Part shown: piece after piece, positions 5,457 to 12,851 of the stretch
Numbering within the stretch: position 1 is the first letter of the stretch
Layout of the letters: every line of letters starts with the position of its first letter
Assembly: GCA_027057185.1 (NCBI GenBank)
Contig: JALUJE010000069.1
Span: 1-12,853 of the forward strand
Source of the DNA: Helicobacteraceae bacterium
Lineage (GTDB): Bacteria; Campylobacterota; Campylobacteria; Campylobacterales; Sulfurimonadaceae
Reading direction: 5' to 3'
Length of the DNA stretch: 12,853 bases
The notes under the pieces: model-generated
Told to the model about the DNA's origin: nothing
What the model saw: only the letters and a program-made list of their open reading frames with translations
Databases searched by the model: none
Made by a program: the position numbers and the translations under genes

Positions 5457-6419
5457 TTAAGAAGACTTTCCTGCCTTGGTATGCTCTTCGAGGCACTCTT
5501 TGCATTTTTCTAGTGCTTGACGGGCTTCTGGGGAGATGTCACCGTTTTTAGCAATGACGTTGGTGCGAATAATGGCATTGATACGTTTAAAGATGGTTAC
5601 GGCAGTACGTACTGCTTTTTTGGAATCCCGTGAGTACTCCTCGTAATTATCGCCTTCTACATGTAGAATACGCTGCATAATGGCATTGTATTCATGCATA
5701 TAAACCTGTAGGGTTTTGAGTGTATCATGAAGCGTTTTGGCATACTCCGAGAGGGTGATGCTTTTTTGTGCTTGAGAGTGTTTTTTTTCATGAACTTCAT
5801 TGGCTTTTTCCAGAGCAGTTTTAGCTCTCTTGAGGTTGCGCTGTGCTTTTATGATGAGGTTAGTAACAAGTATGAGAACAAAGACCAAAAGCGGTACGCC
5901 GATGAGTAAGATGGCACCTTTGGTCGGATCACCTCGACCCGGAGCCAGAAAATTTCCAAACCATGTCAGGAGGGTATTGAGTTCAGGAGTACTTGGAATT
6001 TTGTCCAAATAAACATTGGCACCGCTTAAAAAGATACCGGCAAGCAACAGGGCAATAAAGGTAAATGTGGCAACAAGAACGGCTTTAAACGTTGCTCCGA
6101 TACCACCGCTTTTGACCGCTTCAACTTCTACTTCTTCAATGGGTTCGAGGGTATTTCGAAACATATGGTCAATATTTTCCAGCTCTCCATGACCAATATT
6201 TAACCCGGCATCGTCAAAATCAATATTTTTAATCTCAAAATAGGTATCGTCAAAATCTTTCAGGGTTTTGTTGCTAACGGAACTGCGCAACGCAAAATAT
6301 TGCTGTAGATTCTCGTTGAGTTCGCAACTGCTCTGTGTCAATGCATTGTCTGCAGTGACTAAAAGTTCTTTGGCAGAGTTGCTTAACTCCTTGGCTTTTT
6401 TGTTGGTGTGTAACATCAT
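5457..6419 (-). CDS. Unrecognised two-helix membrane protein with coiled coil
   Basis: I do not recognise this 320-residue protein. Visible parts are a soluble, helical, acidic N-terminal region (1-105), two hydrophobic helices (about 112-132 and 169-190) separated by a loop of about 36 residues with a PGRGDPTKG turn, and a long basic, lysine- and alanine-rich helical region right after helix 2 (about 191-255). A C-terminal helical domain ends in a CKEC pair (306-309) and a charged tail. The layout would put both ends in the cytoplasm and a short loop outside. AGGAG (6423-6427) lies 3 bases before the first ATG and 6 before the second (6416), so the second may be the true start. It lies 28 bases after yggS and is probably the last gene of the long operon. 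Its stop is one base from that of the converging DUF2249 gene. Confidence 0.75.
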   Translation of the reverse strand: MMLHTNKKAKELSNSAKELLVTADNALTQSSCELNENLQQYFALRSSVSNKTLKDFDDTYFEIKNIDFDDAGLNIGHGELENIDHMFRNTLEPIEEVEVEAVKSGGIGATFKAVLVATFTFIALLLAGIFLSGANVYLDKIPSTPELNTLLTWFGNFLAPGRGDPTKGAILLIGVPLLVFVLILVTNLIIKAQRNLKRAKTALEKANEVHEKKHSQAQKSITLSEYAKTLHDTLKTLQVYMHEYNAIMQRILHVEGDNYEEYSRDSKKAVRTAVTIFKRINAIIRTNVIAKNGDISPEARQALEKCKECLEEHTKAGKSS

Positions 6420-6447
6420 TTTCTCCTATACCTTATTTATTGTACCG

Positions 6448-7119
6448 TTATTTTGGAAATAAAACCGAACCAAGACGTACCATATTGGACCCGCACTCAA
6501 TGGCAAGTTCATAGTCGCCACTCATACCCATGGAGCAGATGTCTGCTTGAAGTGTTTCATAGATTCGGTAGGTAGCTTCAAACGAGTGCTGAATCTGTTG
6601 TCGATCGCTACTGTGTGCACCAATACTCATGACACCGCGCAGAGTGATATTGGGACACTCTTGGGCAATTTGACGGTAGAGATCATCGGCCTCGTCACAG
6701 TGGACTCCGTGTTTGCTTTTTTCATTGGCACTATTGATCTGCAGTAAGGCATCGAGTGTCATGTTTCGCCCACTAAGACGCTGCTGTAGTGCATGTGCCA
6801 ACTCCAAAGAATCCAGAGCCTGAAAGAGTGACGGATCACTCTCTAGCAGTTGATTGATTTTGTTTTTTTGCAGATTACCAATAAAATGCCACTCCAGAGG
6901 TAGTGATTCTAGTGCCGCACTTTTGGCTTTTAAATCTTGTACCTTATTCTCCCCAAAGGCACGCTGTCCAATCTGGTAAAGCGCCTCAATGGCATCAGTA
7001 TCGCTGTATTTGCTCACGGCTACAATTTTGACAATATGGTGAGCACTCACCTTTAAGCGTGCTCGTTCAATGGTCTCGATTATTTTATCTACATGTAATT
7101 TATACGCTATCTCATTCAT
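6448..7119 (-). CDS. yggS: YggS/PLPBP family PLP homeostasis protein
   Basis: This 223-residue, single-domain TIM-barrel protein binds pyridoxal phosphate without a known enzyme activity and helps balance B6 vitamers and amino acids. The PLP lysine is Lys37 in KIVAVSKYS. Other signatures are FGENKVQD (55-62), WHFIGNLQKNK (77-87), SMGMSGDYELAI (196-207) and GSNMVRLGS (210-218), which form the phosphate site. Length is typical. The start codon overlaps the rseP stop by four bases (ATGA, 7116-7119), so it is translated with the upstream genes. The genomic link to lysine synthesis (dapA) and the envelope genes is an operon association rather than a direct pathway step. Confidence 0.93.
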   Translation of the reverse strand: MNEIAYKLHVDKIIETIERARLKVSAHHIVKIVAVSKYSDTDAIEALYQIGQRAFGENKVQDLKAKSAALESLPLEWHFIGNLQKNKINQLLESDPSLFQALDSLELAHALQQRLSGRNMTLDALLQINSANEKSKHGVHCDEADDLYRQIAQECPNITLRGVMSIGAHSSDRQQIQHSFEATYRIYETLQADICSMGMSGDYELAIECGSNMVRLGSVLFPK

Positions 7120-8168
7120 CCCATCAACCTGTTAATATCATTATATAATCCCAGACTCATTAAGCCCAGAAGCAGTACCCATCCGGCTATGGTTAAATTC
7201 ACCAGTACCGCTTCGCTGGGTACCCGGCGGGTAATCATTTCGTAAAGATTAAACATAATATGCCCACCATCAAGTGCTGGAATGGGCAGGAGGTTTAAAA
7301 TACCTAAGTTTACCGAAATGAGTGCCGAAAAGAAAAACAGTGCCATCCAACCCACCTTGGAAGCATCGGACGTAATCTGTACAATGCTCACCACGCCACC
7401 AAGCTCTTTGGCAGGAATGTCGCCCGTCAGCAGTTTTTGTACCCCTTTAAAAATAAGCAATGACGCCTTGTAGGTTTCATTGGCAGCATATTCAAGGCTC
7501 TCGCCAAAACTTAAGTTCAGAGTATGGGTGACGCCCGCAGAGCTGATACCGATCATTTTACGCTGTACCTTTTCTCTGAACATATTTTCTGTTTCGGTGA
7601 TTTTCGGCGTGATGTAAAGGTGTTGAATGTAGTCGTCGCGTTCAATTTTTAGATCAATCGTGCCCTGAGCCTCTTTAATGTGTTCTGCCATTGCTTCCCA
7701 AGTGGTAATGGGGATGGCGTTGATGGCAACAATACGGTCATTTTTTTGTAGGCCCGCCTGTGCCGCCGGTGATGCTTTGAGCACATCACCTACGACCGGA
7801 GAGAGTGCCTGCGGACCACCAAAACCAATGGCAAGATAGAGGATAAAGGCAAGCAGAAAATTGGCTCCGGGACCGGCTAAAAGAATGACAATGCGCTGTA
7901 GTGGTGTTTTACTGTTGTAGCTGTCGGCATCTGGCGAAGTTTTGGCAGGATCAAGATCTTCTTGTCCTTTCATTTTAACATAACCGCCTAGTGGAATCAT
8001 GGCAATACGCCATTGGGTATTGAGCCAATGAAACGACGCGACTTTGCGTCCAAACCCAATACTGAACACCTCGACATAAACACCCATCAGCCTTGCGGCG
8101 GTGTAGTGACCGAGCTCATGAAAAAAAATTAGTGCCGAAAGTACCAAAAATGCAACGAACCAACTCAC
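7116..8168 (-). CDS. rseP: RseP-type site-2 zinc metalloprotease
   Basis: This inner-membrane intramembrane protease cleaves transmembrane segments such as anti-sigma factors and leftover signal peptides. I start it at GTG 8168: AGGAG (8176-8180) is seven bases upstream, the GTGA overlap with the pgsA stop is typical, and the product then begins MSWFVAFLVL. A longer ATG at 8255 would lie wholly inside pgsA. With this start it is 350 residues: the zinc motif HELGH (17-21) in the first membrane helix, a second helix around 92-116 (AGPGANF), one PDZ domain (about 122-190, with GLQKNDRI), and the second active-site motif NLLPIPALDGGH (292-303) near the C-terminal helices. It has one PDZ domain where E. 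coli RseP has two. The substrate is unknown. Confidence 0.92.
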   Translation of the reverse strand: MSWFVAFLVLSALIFFHELGHYTAARLMGVYVEVFSIGFGRKVASFHWLNTQWRIAMIPLGGYVKMKGQEDLDPAKTSPDADSYNSKTPLQRIVILLAGPGANFLLAFILYLAIGFGGPQALSPVVGDVLKASPAAQAGLQKNDRIVAINAIPITTWEAMAEHIKEAQGTIDLKIERDDYIQHLYITPKITETENMFREKVQRKMIGISSAGVTHTLNLSFGESLEYAANETYKASLLIFKGVQKLLTGDIPAKELGGVVSIVQITSDASKVGWMALFFFSALISVNLGILNLLPIPALDGGHIMFNLYEMITRRVPSEAVLVNLTIAGWVLLLGLMSLGLYNDINRLMG

Positions 8169-8719
8169 TGTAGTGCTCCTTTTTGTAATAAGGCTTTTCG
8201 AAAGCCGTAAATATATTCCAGACCCGAATAGAGGGTGAGTGCAACACAGATCCATAACAGTGTCTCACCGCCACTCCAATGCATCAGCAAAAACCCAATG
8301 GCAAACATCTGTGCCACGGTTTTGATTTTTCCCGACCATGATGCGGCAATATCAATGCCTTCGCTAAGAGCGACAGTACGCAAGCCGGTAATAAAAAGCT
8401 CGCGAATAATAATAATATAGATCGCCCATGCTGAAGCATCACCCATCACCATTAACCCCATAAATGCAGCGATAGTCAGCATCTTATCGGCAAGGGGATC
8501 AAGAATTTTTCCCAATAGCGTCGATTCATTAAGTTCTCGGGCAATATAACCGTCAAAAAAATCGGTAACGCTTGCCAGTACAAAAATCAGTGCAGCACAG
8601 TAATAGTTCCAGGTGATGTGGATATGATGTTCCGTAAATACCTGCGGATTTAAGATAACCCAGAAGAGCAGGGGCGCCATAAGAGCCCGTGCAAGTGCTA
8701 ACTGATTGGGAAGATTCAT
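8165..8719 (-). CDS. pgsA: CDP-diacylglycerol-glycerol-3-phosphate phosphatidyltransferase
   Basis: This integral membrane enzyme makes phosphatidylglycerophosphate from CDP-diacylglycerol and glycerol 3-phosphate, the committed step to phosphatidylglycerol and cardiolipin. It has 184 residues with several membrane helices. The CDP-alcohol phosphotransferase motif is complete: Asp53, Asp56, Gly57, Ala60-Arg61, Gly70, Asp74 and Asp78 (in DFFDGYIAR and GKILDPLAD). The N-terminal MNLPNQLALARALMAP and the length agree with PgsA rather than PssA. Its ATG shares one base with the stop of the reductase gene upstream (TAATG), and its stop overlaps the rseP GTG by four bases. Confidence 0.93.
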   Translation of the reverse strand: MNLPNQLALARALMAPLLFWVILNPQVFTEHHIHITWNYYCAALIFVLASVTDFFDGYIARELNESTLLGKILDPLADKMLTIAAFMGLMVMGDASAWAIYIIIIRELFITGLRTVALSEGIDIAASWSGKIKTVAQMFAIGFLLMHWSGGETLLWICVALTLYSGLEYIYGFRKALLQKGALQ

Positions 8720-9495
8720 TATCGAAACGTGGTTCCGCCGTCAACGACTAGAGTCTGTCCGGTAATCCATCCAGCCTCGTCGGTGCAGAGAAAATAGACG
8801 GCTCCGGCAATATCTTCCGGCGTTCCCATACGGTTAAGTGCCGAACGTTTTATGGTTTCAGCTTTGACCTCTTCATAGTTGGTAAAGGCTTTAAGTGCAT
8901 CGGTATCAATGGGGCCTCCGGAGACAGCATTGACACGAATGCCTTTCTCTCCAAGCTCGACAGCGGCATAACGGCTCATTGCCTCGACTGCAGCCTTATT
9001 GGTACCGTGACCGGCATAATTGTCAATGTAGATGAGGTTGCCTGTACTTGACATGGTAATAATCGATCCGCCTCCAACTTTTTCCATTCGTTTTGCTGCC
9101 TCTTGAGAGCCCAGAACGAAGGCATTGACGGTGGCGGTATAAATATTGTTGAGCCCACGGGGCTTCAGACGCATAAATTTTCCATAACCTCCTACGACAG
9201 GACGGCCGTAGATCATGGCATTGGAGACAAAAAAGTCGATACGTTCAAAATCGTCATCAATGGTGCTAAACAGAGGTTTGAATTCTTCAGGTTCCAAAAT
9301 ATTGAGGGCATAGGCTTTTGCATAGATACCATACTCATTGCGCCATTGTTGTGCCAGCTCATTAGCAATGGCTTCATTGGAATTATAGGTAAAAGCAATA
9401 TTGACACCGTTTTGTGCAAACTTTTGGGCAATGGCCTTGCCAATACCTTTGGTGGCTCCGGTAATTACAACGGTTTTACCCTTCATACTATGCAT
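8719..9495 (-). CDS. FabL-like SDR, probable enoyl-ACP reductase
   Basis: This 258-residue short-chain dehydrogenase has the dinucleotide motif TGATKGIG (12-19). The active-site serines lie in MSSTG (148-152), and a tyrosine (Tyr160) is separated from lysine (Lys167) by six residues (NYAGHGTNK). Tyr-x6-Lys is the spacing of enoyl-ACP reductases FabI and FabL, unlike the Tyr-x3-Lys of most SDRs such as FabG. The stretch NAVSGGPIDTDALKAF (189-204) is also very like Bacillus FabL. The likely reaction is NAD(P)H-dependent reduction of enoyl-ACP in fatty acid elongation. Homologues in this position are often labelled oxidoreductase or 7-alpha-hydroxysteroid dehydrogenase, which I think misleading. 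The start is ATG 9495 with AGGAG (9502-9506) six bases upstream, lying inside the end of dapA. Confidence 0.8.
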   Translation of the reverse strand: MHSMKGKTVVITGATKGIGKAIAQKFAQNGVNIAFTYNSNEAIANELAQQWRNEYGIYAKAYALNILEPEEFKPLFSTIDDDFERIDFFVSNAMIYGRPVVGGYGKFMRLKPRGLNNIYTATVNAFVLGSQEAAKRMEKVGGGSIITMSSTGNLIYIDNYAGHGTNKAAVEAMSRYAAVELGEKGIRVNAVSGGPIDTDALKAFTNYEEVKAETIKRSALNRMGTPEDIAGAVYFLCTDEAGWITGQTLVVDGGTTFR

Positions 9496-9496
9496 G

Positions 9497-10390
9497 TTAT
9501 ACTCCTACAATTGTGTAATGTTTCATAACGTTTTCAATCTGTTTCATATGTTCGCTGCTTGGCGGAACCAGTGGCAAACGATACTCCAGTGTTTCAATGA
9601 GTCCTGCAATATACATGGCTGCTTTAATGGGAATGGGATTGGATTCACAAAAAAGTACTTTATTGAGGGGGTAGAGCTGGCTATTGAGCGCTCTGGCCGT
9701 TTCAAAGTCTCCGGAGAGGGCACAGTGTACGAGTTCGCTTTTGAGGTTGGGTACCAGATTGGCAGTTACTGAGGTAATACCGGCGCCGCCTGTTGCCAAA
9801 ATGGGAAAATCAATAATATCGTCACCGCTGAGTATGGAGATGTCAGGACATTTTGAGAGTAACTCCACCGTACGTTCCAGGCTTCCTGTTGCCTCTTTGA
9901 TTCCGTAGATATTGGGCAGATCGTTATAGAGGCGAACGACGGTATCGGCTGCTATATCGACACCGGTGCGTCCGGGAACATTGTAGAGAATAAAAGGAAG
10001 CTCACTTACTGCCGAAGCAATGGCTTTATAGTGCTGATAGAGTCCCTCCTGAGAGGGTTTGTTATAGTACGGCGTAACAGAAAAGATGGCATCGACTCCG
10101 CAACGTTGTGCATGTTTGGCAATGTCAATGGCTTCAAACGTGGCGTTACTCCCCGCACCGGCGAGAACCTTGGTAGGGGTGCCCTTGGTAACTTCTACGG
10201 CAATTTCAATGCAGCGTTTGTGTTCATCATGGCTCAGTGTTGCACTGGCTCCCGTTGTACCGACCGGACAGACGGCATCAATACCGTGATCAATCTGTCG
10301 TTGAATGAGTTTGGCATAATCTGCCTCATTGACTTTTCCATTTTTAAATGGGGTAATCAGTGCCGTGGTTGCACCTGTAACTCTTTTCAT
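9497..10390 (-). CDS. dapA: 4-hydroxy-tetrahydrodipicolinate synthase
   Basis: This cytoplasmic TIM-barrel enzyme condenses pyruvate with aspartate semialdehyde, the first step of the branch leading to diaminopimelate for peptidoglycan and to lysine. It has 297 residues, the standard length. The Schiff-base lysine is Lys165 in GIKEATG. The proton relay is present as Thr45-Thr46 (PVGTTG) and Tyr136 (ILYNVPGRTG), with Arg141 for substrate carboxylate binding. The residue after GTTG is Ala48, where most enzymes have Glu (GTTGES). The ATG shares a base with the stop of the M16 peptidase gene, and one base separates its stop from the reductase start. Confidence 0.95.
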   Translation of the reverse strand: MKRVTGATTALITPFKNGKVNEADYAKLIQRQIDHGIDAVCPVGTTGASATLSHDEHKRCIEIAVEVTKGTPTKVLAGAGSNATFEAIDIAKHAQRCGVDAIFSVTPYYNKPSQEGLYQHYKAIASAVSELPFILYNVPGRTGVDIAADTVVRLYNDLPNIYGIKEATGSLERTVELLSKCPDISILSGDDIIDFPILATGGAGITSVTANLVPNLKSELVHCALSGDFETARALNSQLYPLNKVLFCESNPIPIKAAMYIAGLIETLEYRLPLVPPSSEHMKQIENVMKHYTIVGV

Positions 10391-11691
10391 TATTTTGCCT
10401 TTCGTAAGATGATAGTTGTAGATTTGTTGTTGTCAAAATACTTTTTGGCAATTGTGAGGATATCGTCCGCAGTAATGGCATTAATAGCGGCTTCATACTC
10501 TAAAAGCGGTGTGATATTTCCACGAACCAGATAGCTGCCAAAAAGGTTAGCTACCGAGGTGGAACTCTCCAAAGAGTGAACAAAATCTGATTCGGTGTTA
10601 ATTTTGACCTTCTCAAGTTCTGCTTGAGAGACTTTAACGTTTTTCAGACTTTCAATCTGTTGTAACAGTTCGGCTTCAACGGTTTCGGCTGTGACACCGG
10701 GGTTACACGCCGCAAGAAAAATAAAAAGCCCCGGATCGCTGTTTTCCATATTGTAAGCATAAATCTGATTGACCAGTTGTTTTTCATTGACCAGAGTTTT
10801 GTAGAGACGGCTGCTTTTTCCGGCACTTAAAATTTCTGAAATAGCAGAGAGGGTCGGTTGGTCTTCATGGGTGAAGTCGGGAATATGATAGGTGATGGCA
10901 ACCATTTCGACTTCGGAGTCCCGTAGTAGCATTACCCGTTTTGGACCGTCCTGAGGTGGTTCAACCGCTTTGACTTCAGGAATGTCACCGTTATTTTTAA
11001 TGGCGGAAAAGTACGTTTCCACTTTTTGAAATACTTCGCGTGACTCAACATCACCGGTAACAATAATTATGGCGTTTTTAGGCTGATAATATGTTTTATG
11101 AAAAGAACGGATGTCATTAATGTCCCAGGTGAGAATGTCGTTCATAAAACCGATAGGCGTCCAGTGGTAAGGATGATAGAGGTACGCATTATTAAACAGT
11201 CGAAAATACATGTAACCCAGTGGATTGTTATCGGTACGCCAGCGTCGCTCTTCAGCAACGACATCACGTTCGGGTTGAAACTCTGCATCTTTGAGATTCA
11301 GATTTTCCATGAGCTCGGCATAAAGCGAAAGAGATTTATCCAGATTGTGACGACTCGACTTAATAAAATAGTGGGTGTAATCAAAACCGGTGGACGCATT
11401 GTTGACGCCACCGACACTTTTTACTTCCCGGTCAAACTCACCGGGGGCAAGATTTTTGGTCGATTTGAAACTCATATGTTCCAACATGTGGGCAATGCCA
11501 GTTTTGCCCATTACTTCATTGCGACTGCCGACTTTGTAAAAAATATCGGTTGAGATGACGTTGCTTCCCTGACCCATTTCAATAACATAAACTTCCAGAC
11601 CGTTTTTAAGGGTCTTACTTTCATACTTCGGCAATGATGATGCCATAACAACTCCCATACATAAAAATAGTGCCGTAAAAATTCGAAACAT
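10390..11691 (-). CDS. Exported M16 family zinc peptidase
   Basis: This 433-residue insulinase/pitrilysin-type peptidase acts on peptides or unfolded proteins. Residues 1-19 form a Sec signal peptide (hydrophobic FTALFLCMGVVM, likely cut after the MASS region), so it acts in the periplasm. The inverted zinc motif is His68-x-x-Glu71-His72 (HMLEH). The third ligand is Glu148, 76 residues on, within VVAEERRWRTDNNP. A C-terminal inactive half-domain follows (about 240-425). Cys11 lies in the signal core and has no lipobox around it. The ATG overlaps the pyrD stop by one base (TAATG). The same pyrD, M16, dapA order occurs in Campylobacter and Helicobacter. The substrate is unknown. Confidence 0.92.
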   Translation of the reverse strand: MFRIFTALFLCMGVVMASSLPKYESKTLKNGLEVYVIEMGQGSNVISTDIFYKVGSRNEVMGKTGIAHMLEHMSFKSTKNLAPGEFDREVKSVGGVNNASTGFDYTHYFIKSSRHNLDKSLSLYAELMENLNLKDAEFQPERDVVAEERRWRTDNNPLGYMYFRLFNNAYLYHPYHWTPIGFMNDILTWDINDIRSFHKTYYQPKNAIIIVTGDVESREVFQKVETYFSAIKNNGDIPEVKAVEPPQDGPKRVMLLRDSEVEMVAITYHIPDFTHEDQPTLSAISEILSAGKSSRLYKTLVNEKQLVNQIYAYNMENSDPGLFIFLAACNPGVTAETVEAELLQQIESLKNVKVSQAELEKVKINTESDFVHSLESSTSVANLFGSYLVRGNITPLLEYEAAINAITADDILTIAKKYFDNNKSTTIILRKAK

Positions 11692-12740
11692 TAGCGTTTA
11701 CTCCCTATGGCTTCGGTGATAGAGACAAAGCCATCTTCCTTGAGGAGTTCAATAAGTCCCCGGTTAATATCGCGTACCAATGACGGCCCTTTAAAAATGA
11801 GCGCACTCAATACCTGCACCAGTGATGCTCCTGCACCAATGCGTCGGTAGGCTTCTTCTGCCGAATCAATGCCGCCTACGGATATGAGCGTTGTTTTACC
11901 ATAAAGTTCACTGGCGATGGCATCAAAAATGGCAAAGCTTTTTTCCTGAAGTACTTTGCCGCTAATACCCCCAAAATCTCGTGGATAAGGAAGCAGCGAG
12001 TAGTCAGTGGTTGTGTTGGTTGCAATAATGCCATCAGCTCCTTTTTCCACTGCCATTGCGGTAAGATCCACCGCCTGCGATGCTTCCATATCTGGAGCAA
12101 TTTTGAGTAAAATAGGTTTGTCGGTGAGTGTTTTGGCACGACTGAAGAGTTCGGCAATGAACGGTTCGTTTTGCAGATCCCGTAATCCCGGGGTATTGGG
12201 TGAGGAGATATTGATGACCATGTAATTTCCGAAGCGGTGGAGCTCACGAATGAGCTTGGTGTAGTCGTATAGGGCCTCGTTCTCCGGCGTAATTTTGTTT
12301 TTACCAATGTTAATACCCAACGGTATCGGGTAAGGGTAGTATGTTTCCAGACGCTGCTGAATCTTGAAGAGTCCGTCGTTATTGAAGCCCATGGCATTTT
12401 GCAGGCTCTCCTCAGCAATGTGGCGAAAGAGGCGTGGTTTTGGATTTCCCGCTTGCGGGATAGGTGTTAATGTACCAATTTCGGTATATCCGAACCCTAA
12501 AGCTTTGGCACCGTTAATCATGGTGGCATTCTTGTCAAATCCTGCGGCAAGTCCTACCGGATTGAGAAAGGCAGTTCCGAAAAGTTCCTGATGCAATATT
12601 GGATGGGTCACCACATAATCATTGAGAAAAAATTCCACTACCTGCGGACAGACATTGGCGCCGCGCAGTAGATATTCGGCAAGATGGTGCGCCGTTTCTG
12701 GCTCTAGTTTAAAAAGAAGTGGCTTTAGGGTTTCGTACAT
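11691..12740 (-). CDS. pyrD: Dihydroorotate dehydrogenase, quinone-linked (class 2)
   Basis: This enzyme oxidises dihydroorotate to orotate in pyrimidine synthesis and passes electrons to the membrane quinone. I use ATG 12740 (349 residues, starting MYETLKPLLFKLEPETAHHL), which aligns with the E. coli PyrD N-terminus. A TTG at 12746 would add two residues. That N-terminal helical part is the membrane-associated extension that marks class 2. FMN-binding and catalytic regions are visible: PVGLAAGFDKN (61-71), NISSPNTPGLR with base Ser180 (177-187), KIAPD (213-217), ATNTT (240-244) and SVGGIDSAEEA (287-297). No strong Shine-Dalgarno is seen. It is the first gene of the long minus-strand operon. 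Confidence 0.94.
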   Translation of the reverse strand: MYETLKPLLFKLEPETAHHLAEYLLRGANVCPQVVEFFLNDYVVTHPILHQELFGTAFLNPVGLAAGFDKNATMINGAKALGFGYTEIGTLTPIPQAGNPKPRLFRHIAEESLQNAMGFNNDGLFKIQQRLETYYPYPIPLGINIGKNKITPENEALYDYTKLIRELHRFGNYMVINISSPNTPGLRDLQNEPFIAELFSRAKTLTDKPILLKIAPDMEASQAVDLTAMAVEKGADGIIATNTTTDYSLLPYPRDFGGISGKVLQEKSFAIFDAIASELYGKTTLISVGGIDSAEEAYRRIGAGASLVQVLSALIFKGPSLVRDINRGLIELLKEDGFVSITEAIGSKR

Positions 12741-12769
12741 GCTCAATCTTAGGCTTTAAAATAAACGGT

Positions 12770-12775
12770 ATTGTA
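12770..12775 (-). promoter_or_regulatory. Possible -10 box upstream of pyrD
   Basis: Read on the minus strand this is TACAAT (five of six to TATAAT), directly preceded by TG. The -35 area (about 12793-12798) does not resemble TTGACA, as is common in Campylobacterota. Transcription would begin near 12763, leaving a leader of about 22 bases before ATG 12740. Confidence 0.4.
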
Positions 12776-12784
12776 CAGAAGAAT

Positions 12785-12806
12785 TGGTTAATATCTTATT
12801 TAACCA
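12785..12806. promoter_or_regulatory. Inverted repeat, candidate operator for the pyrD operon
   Basis: TGGTTAA (12785-12791) and TTAACCA (12800-12806) form perfect 7-base arms around an 8-base AT-rich spacer. The centre, near 12795, coincides with the -35 region expected for the -10 box at 12770-12775. The size and position fit a dimeric regulator site. No T run follows on either strand, so a terminator is less likely. Confidence 0.4.
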
Positions 12807-12837
12807 CCGCTAACTAAACGATTTTATGAGATGCACT

Positions 12838-12851
12838 ATAGAGTACTCTAT
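12838..12851. repeat. 14-base perfect palindrome at the window edge
   Basis: ATAGAGTACTCTAT is its own reverse complement. It lies about 100 bases upstream of pyrD and next to the right edge of the window. It could be an upstream regulatory site or belong to the neighbouring gene outside the window. Confidence 0.4.

Noticed and set aside
5448..5470. Bidirectional terminator between the converging DUF2249 and unknown genes
   Set aside because: GAAAGT/ACTTTC gives only six mostly AT pairs around an 11-base loop, without a T run, and it overlaps both coding ends.
8169..8255. Longer RseP start at ATG 8255
   Set aside because: The added 29 residues lie entirely inside pgsA and precede the conserved first membrane helix. 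GTG 8168 has an ideal AGGAG and a GTGA overlap.
9103..10534. Plus-strand open frames opposite the reductase, dapA and M16 genes
   Set aside because: They are antisense shadows of well-identified enzymes, with no recognisable products.
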